7,353 nt of DNA. It comes from CAZAMP01 sp964486455. Lineage in GTDB: Bacteria; Eisenbacteria; RBG-16-71-46; CAZAMP01. Positions within the stretch are counted from its first letter, which is position 1, and each line of letters begins with the position of its first letter. The translations under genes and the position numbers were made by a program. The notes beneath the pieces were generated by a model. That model had not been told where the DNA came from, made no database searches, and was given only the letters and a program-made list of their open reading frames with translations. The stretch covers positions 1-7,353 of the forward strand of contig CAZAMP010000082.1 of NCBI GenBank assembly GCA_964486455.1. The letters are read 5' to 3'. Shown here piece after piece: positions 6,629-7,353 of this stretch.

Positions 6629-7353
6629 GAGTGAAATGATCTCCAGTTTTCTTCCATGAAAGTCGGAAGGCGGGAATGAGGGCGTCGCCATGGCATTCTT
6701 CCACGCAGCGGAGGCAATTCGTGCACTCCCCGGCGGCGACCCAGCCCACCTTTTTCATCTTGTCGAAATCCAAAACCTGTGGTTCGTGACAGACCTTGAC
6801 GCAGTCCATGCACATGTCACATGCCGCGGCACCGAAGGCGACGCGAAAGCGGGCCGCGCGTGCCACGAGGGCATAGAAGGCGCCCAGTGGGCACATTCGT
6901 CCGCACCATCCGTTTCGCACGGCGGTGAGGTCCAGAAGGAGGATCGCCACCGCACCCAGCAACCCGAGCCCGATACCGAAGATCAGCTCCCGATGGAGCA
7001 TACCGATCGGGCTCACCCACTCGAAGGCCGCCACGCCAACGAGGGGGGAGATCGCGAGTCCCATGAGCATGACCCAGTAGCGCGTGGCACGGGACATGCG
7101 CATGGGGGCGCGTAGACCCAGTCGCGTGCGGAGCGCGCCCGCGAGGTCCGTCACCAGATTGACAGGGCAAACCCACGAGCAAAAGAGCCGACCGAGCAGC
7201 GCATAGATGATGAGCACGATGGCCGCGCCGATCAGGGCCGGCGCCGCCGGCACCAGCCGACCGGTCGCGAGCAGTTGCAGCACCGCGTACGGATCGGAGT
7301 GTATGTCGTCAGAGCGAATGGGACATTTCAGGCTCGATGTTAATGGACAGTTC
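6615..7353 (-). CDS. napH: Ferredoxin-type quinol dehydrogenase membrane protein NapH (5' partial)
   Basis: The frame is open to the window edge. It gives 245 residues, beginning NCPLTSSLKCPIRSDD and continuing DPYAVLQLLATG, so the GTG at 7283 is not the start; roughly 40-50 N-terminal residues are missing by comparison with E. coli NapH. NapH takes electrons from quinol and, with NapG, feeds NapB/NapA. Numbering from the window edge, visible marks are the membrane cysteine motifs FCSWVCP (C58, C62) and GWCGRMCP (C150, C154), membrane helices at about 37-57, 92-112 and 122-142, and two 4Fe-4S ferredoxin sites, CDMCMDCVKVC (178-188) and CTNCLRCVEEC (210-220). Both last cysteines are followed by His, where E. 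coli NapH has Pro and Ser. napB follows with an ATGA overlap. napG and napA are probably farther upstream on this strand, outside the window. Confidence 0.93.
   Translation of the reverse strand, partial: NCPLTSSLKCPIRSDDIHSDPYAVLQLLATGRLVPAAPALIGAAIVLIIYALLGRLFCSWVCPVNLVTDLAGALRTRLGLRAPMRMSRATRYWVMLMGLAISPLVGVAAFEWVSPIGMLHRELIFGIGLGLLGAVAILLLDLTAVRNGWCGRMCPLGAFYALVARAARFRVAFGAAACDMCMDCVKVCHEPQVLDFDKMKKVGWVAAGECTNCLRCVEECHGDALIPAFRLSWKKTGDHFTRRSR
6693..6821 (-). other. Pair of 4Fe-4S ferredoxin motifs in NapH
   Basis: Two CxxCxxCxxxC clusters on the minus strand (6821-6789 and 6725-6693) lie after the last membrane helix, presumably on the cytoplasmic side as known for NapH. All eight cysteines are intact, so two clusters are expected. 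The residue after each fourth cysteine is His (VCHEPQ and ECHGDA). Confidence 0.88.

Noticed and set aside
6619..6813. Upstream extension of the napB frame (65 codons)
   Set aside because: These codons are napH read out of frame. The ATG at 6618 has the Shine-Dalgarno, the ATGA overlap and the signal peptide.
6689..6821. CxxxCH heme sites in NapH (CVKVCH, CVEECH)
   Set aside because: All the cysteines are accounted for by two standard 4Fe-4S motifs that NapH is known to carry, and this part is expected to face the cytoplasm.

Overview
The window is GC-rich and holds five protein genes: two run rightward in the first 4.6 kb and three run leftward in the rest. It looks like a chromosomal piece of a Gram-negative bacterium, probably an uncultured lineage of the FCB superphylum or nearby (Eisenbacteria- or Krumholzibacteria-like). 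This is an inference. It rests on a large Cys-rich secreted protein with a FlgD-Ig/T9SS-type C-terminal domain (NPFNP motif), a secreted beta-helix protein with a short C-terminal tail, and a periplasmic nitrate reductase (Nap) cluster. No rRNA or other phylogenetic marker is present, so the phylum is not proven.

Layout. Positions 1-1965 (+) are the 3' part of a long extracellular protein gene, closed by a textbook intrinsic terminator (1995-2021). Positions 2103-4580 (+) encode an 825-residue membrane protein with a spermidine-synthase-like SAM-binding domain between two multi-helix membrane blocks. Positions 4558-5961 (-) encode a secreted right-handed beta-helix protein whose 3' end overlaps the membrane gene tail to tail by 23 bp. 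Positions 5962-6099 are noncoding and carry a strong hairpin. Positions 6100-6618 (-) encode NapB, the diheme cytochrome subunit of periplasmic nitrate reductase. Positions 6615-7353 (-) encode the C-terminal part of NapH, the quinol-oxidising iron-sulfur membrane protein; its 5' end lies beyond the window.

How the genes work together. Only napH and napB form a clear unit. The NapH stop and NapB start overlap as ATGA, with a strong Shine-Dalgarno inside napH. Electrons would pass from quinol through NapH (with NapG, presumably upstream of the window) to NapB and then NapA, which reduces nitrate in the periplasm. The beta-helix gene lies on the same strand downstream, after the hairpin, and has its own ribosome-binding site; nothing links it to nitrate reduction. 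The two rightward genes are separated by a terminator and are probably independent.

No CRISPR array, mobile element, tRNA or rRNA was seen. No intergenic gap exceeds 140 bp. I do not see a clear new multi-gene system. The most unusual points are the short SWGRIK-type tail on the beta-helix protein, the membrane-embedded spermidine-synthase homologue that lacks the usual catalytic motif, and the family-atypical details of NapB and NapH.
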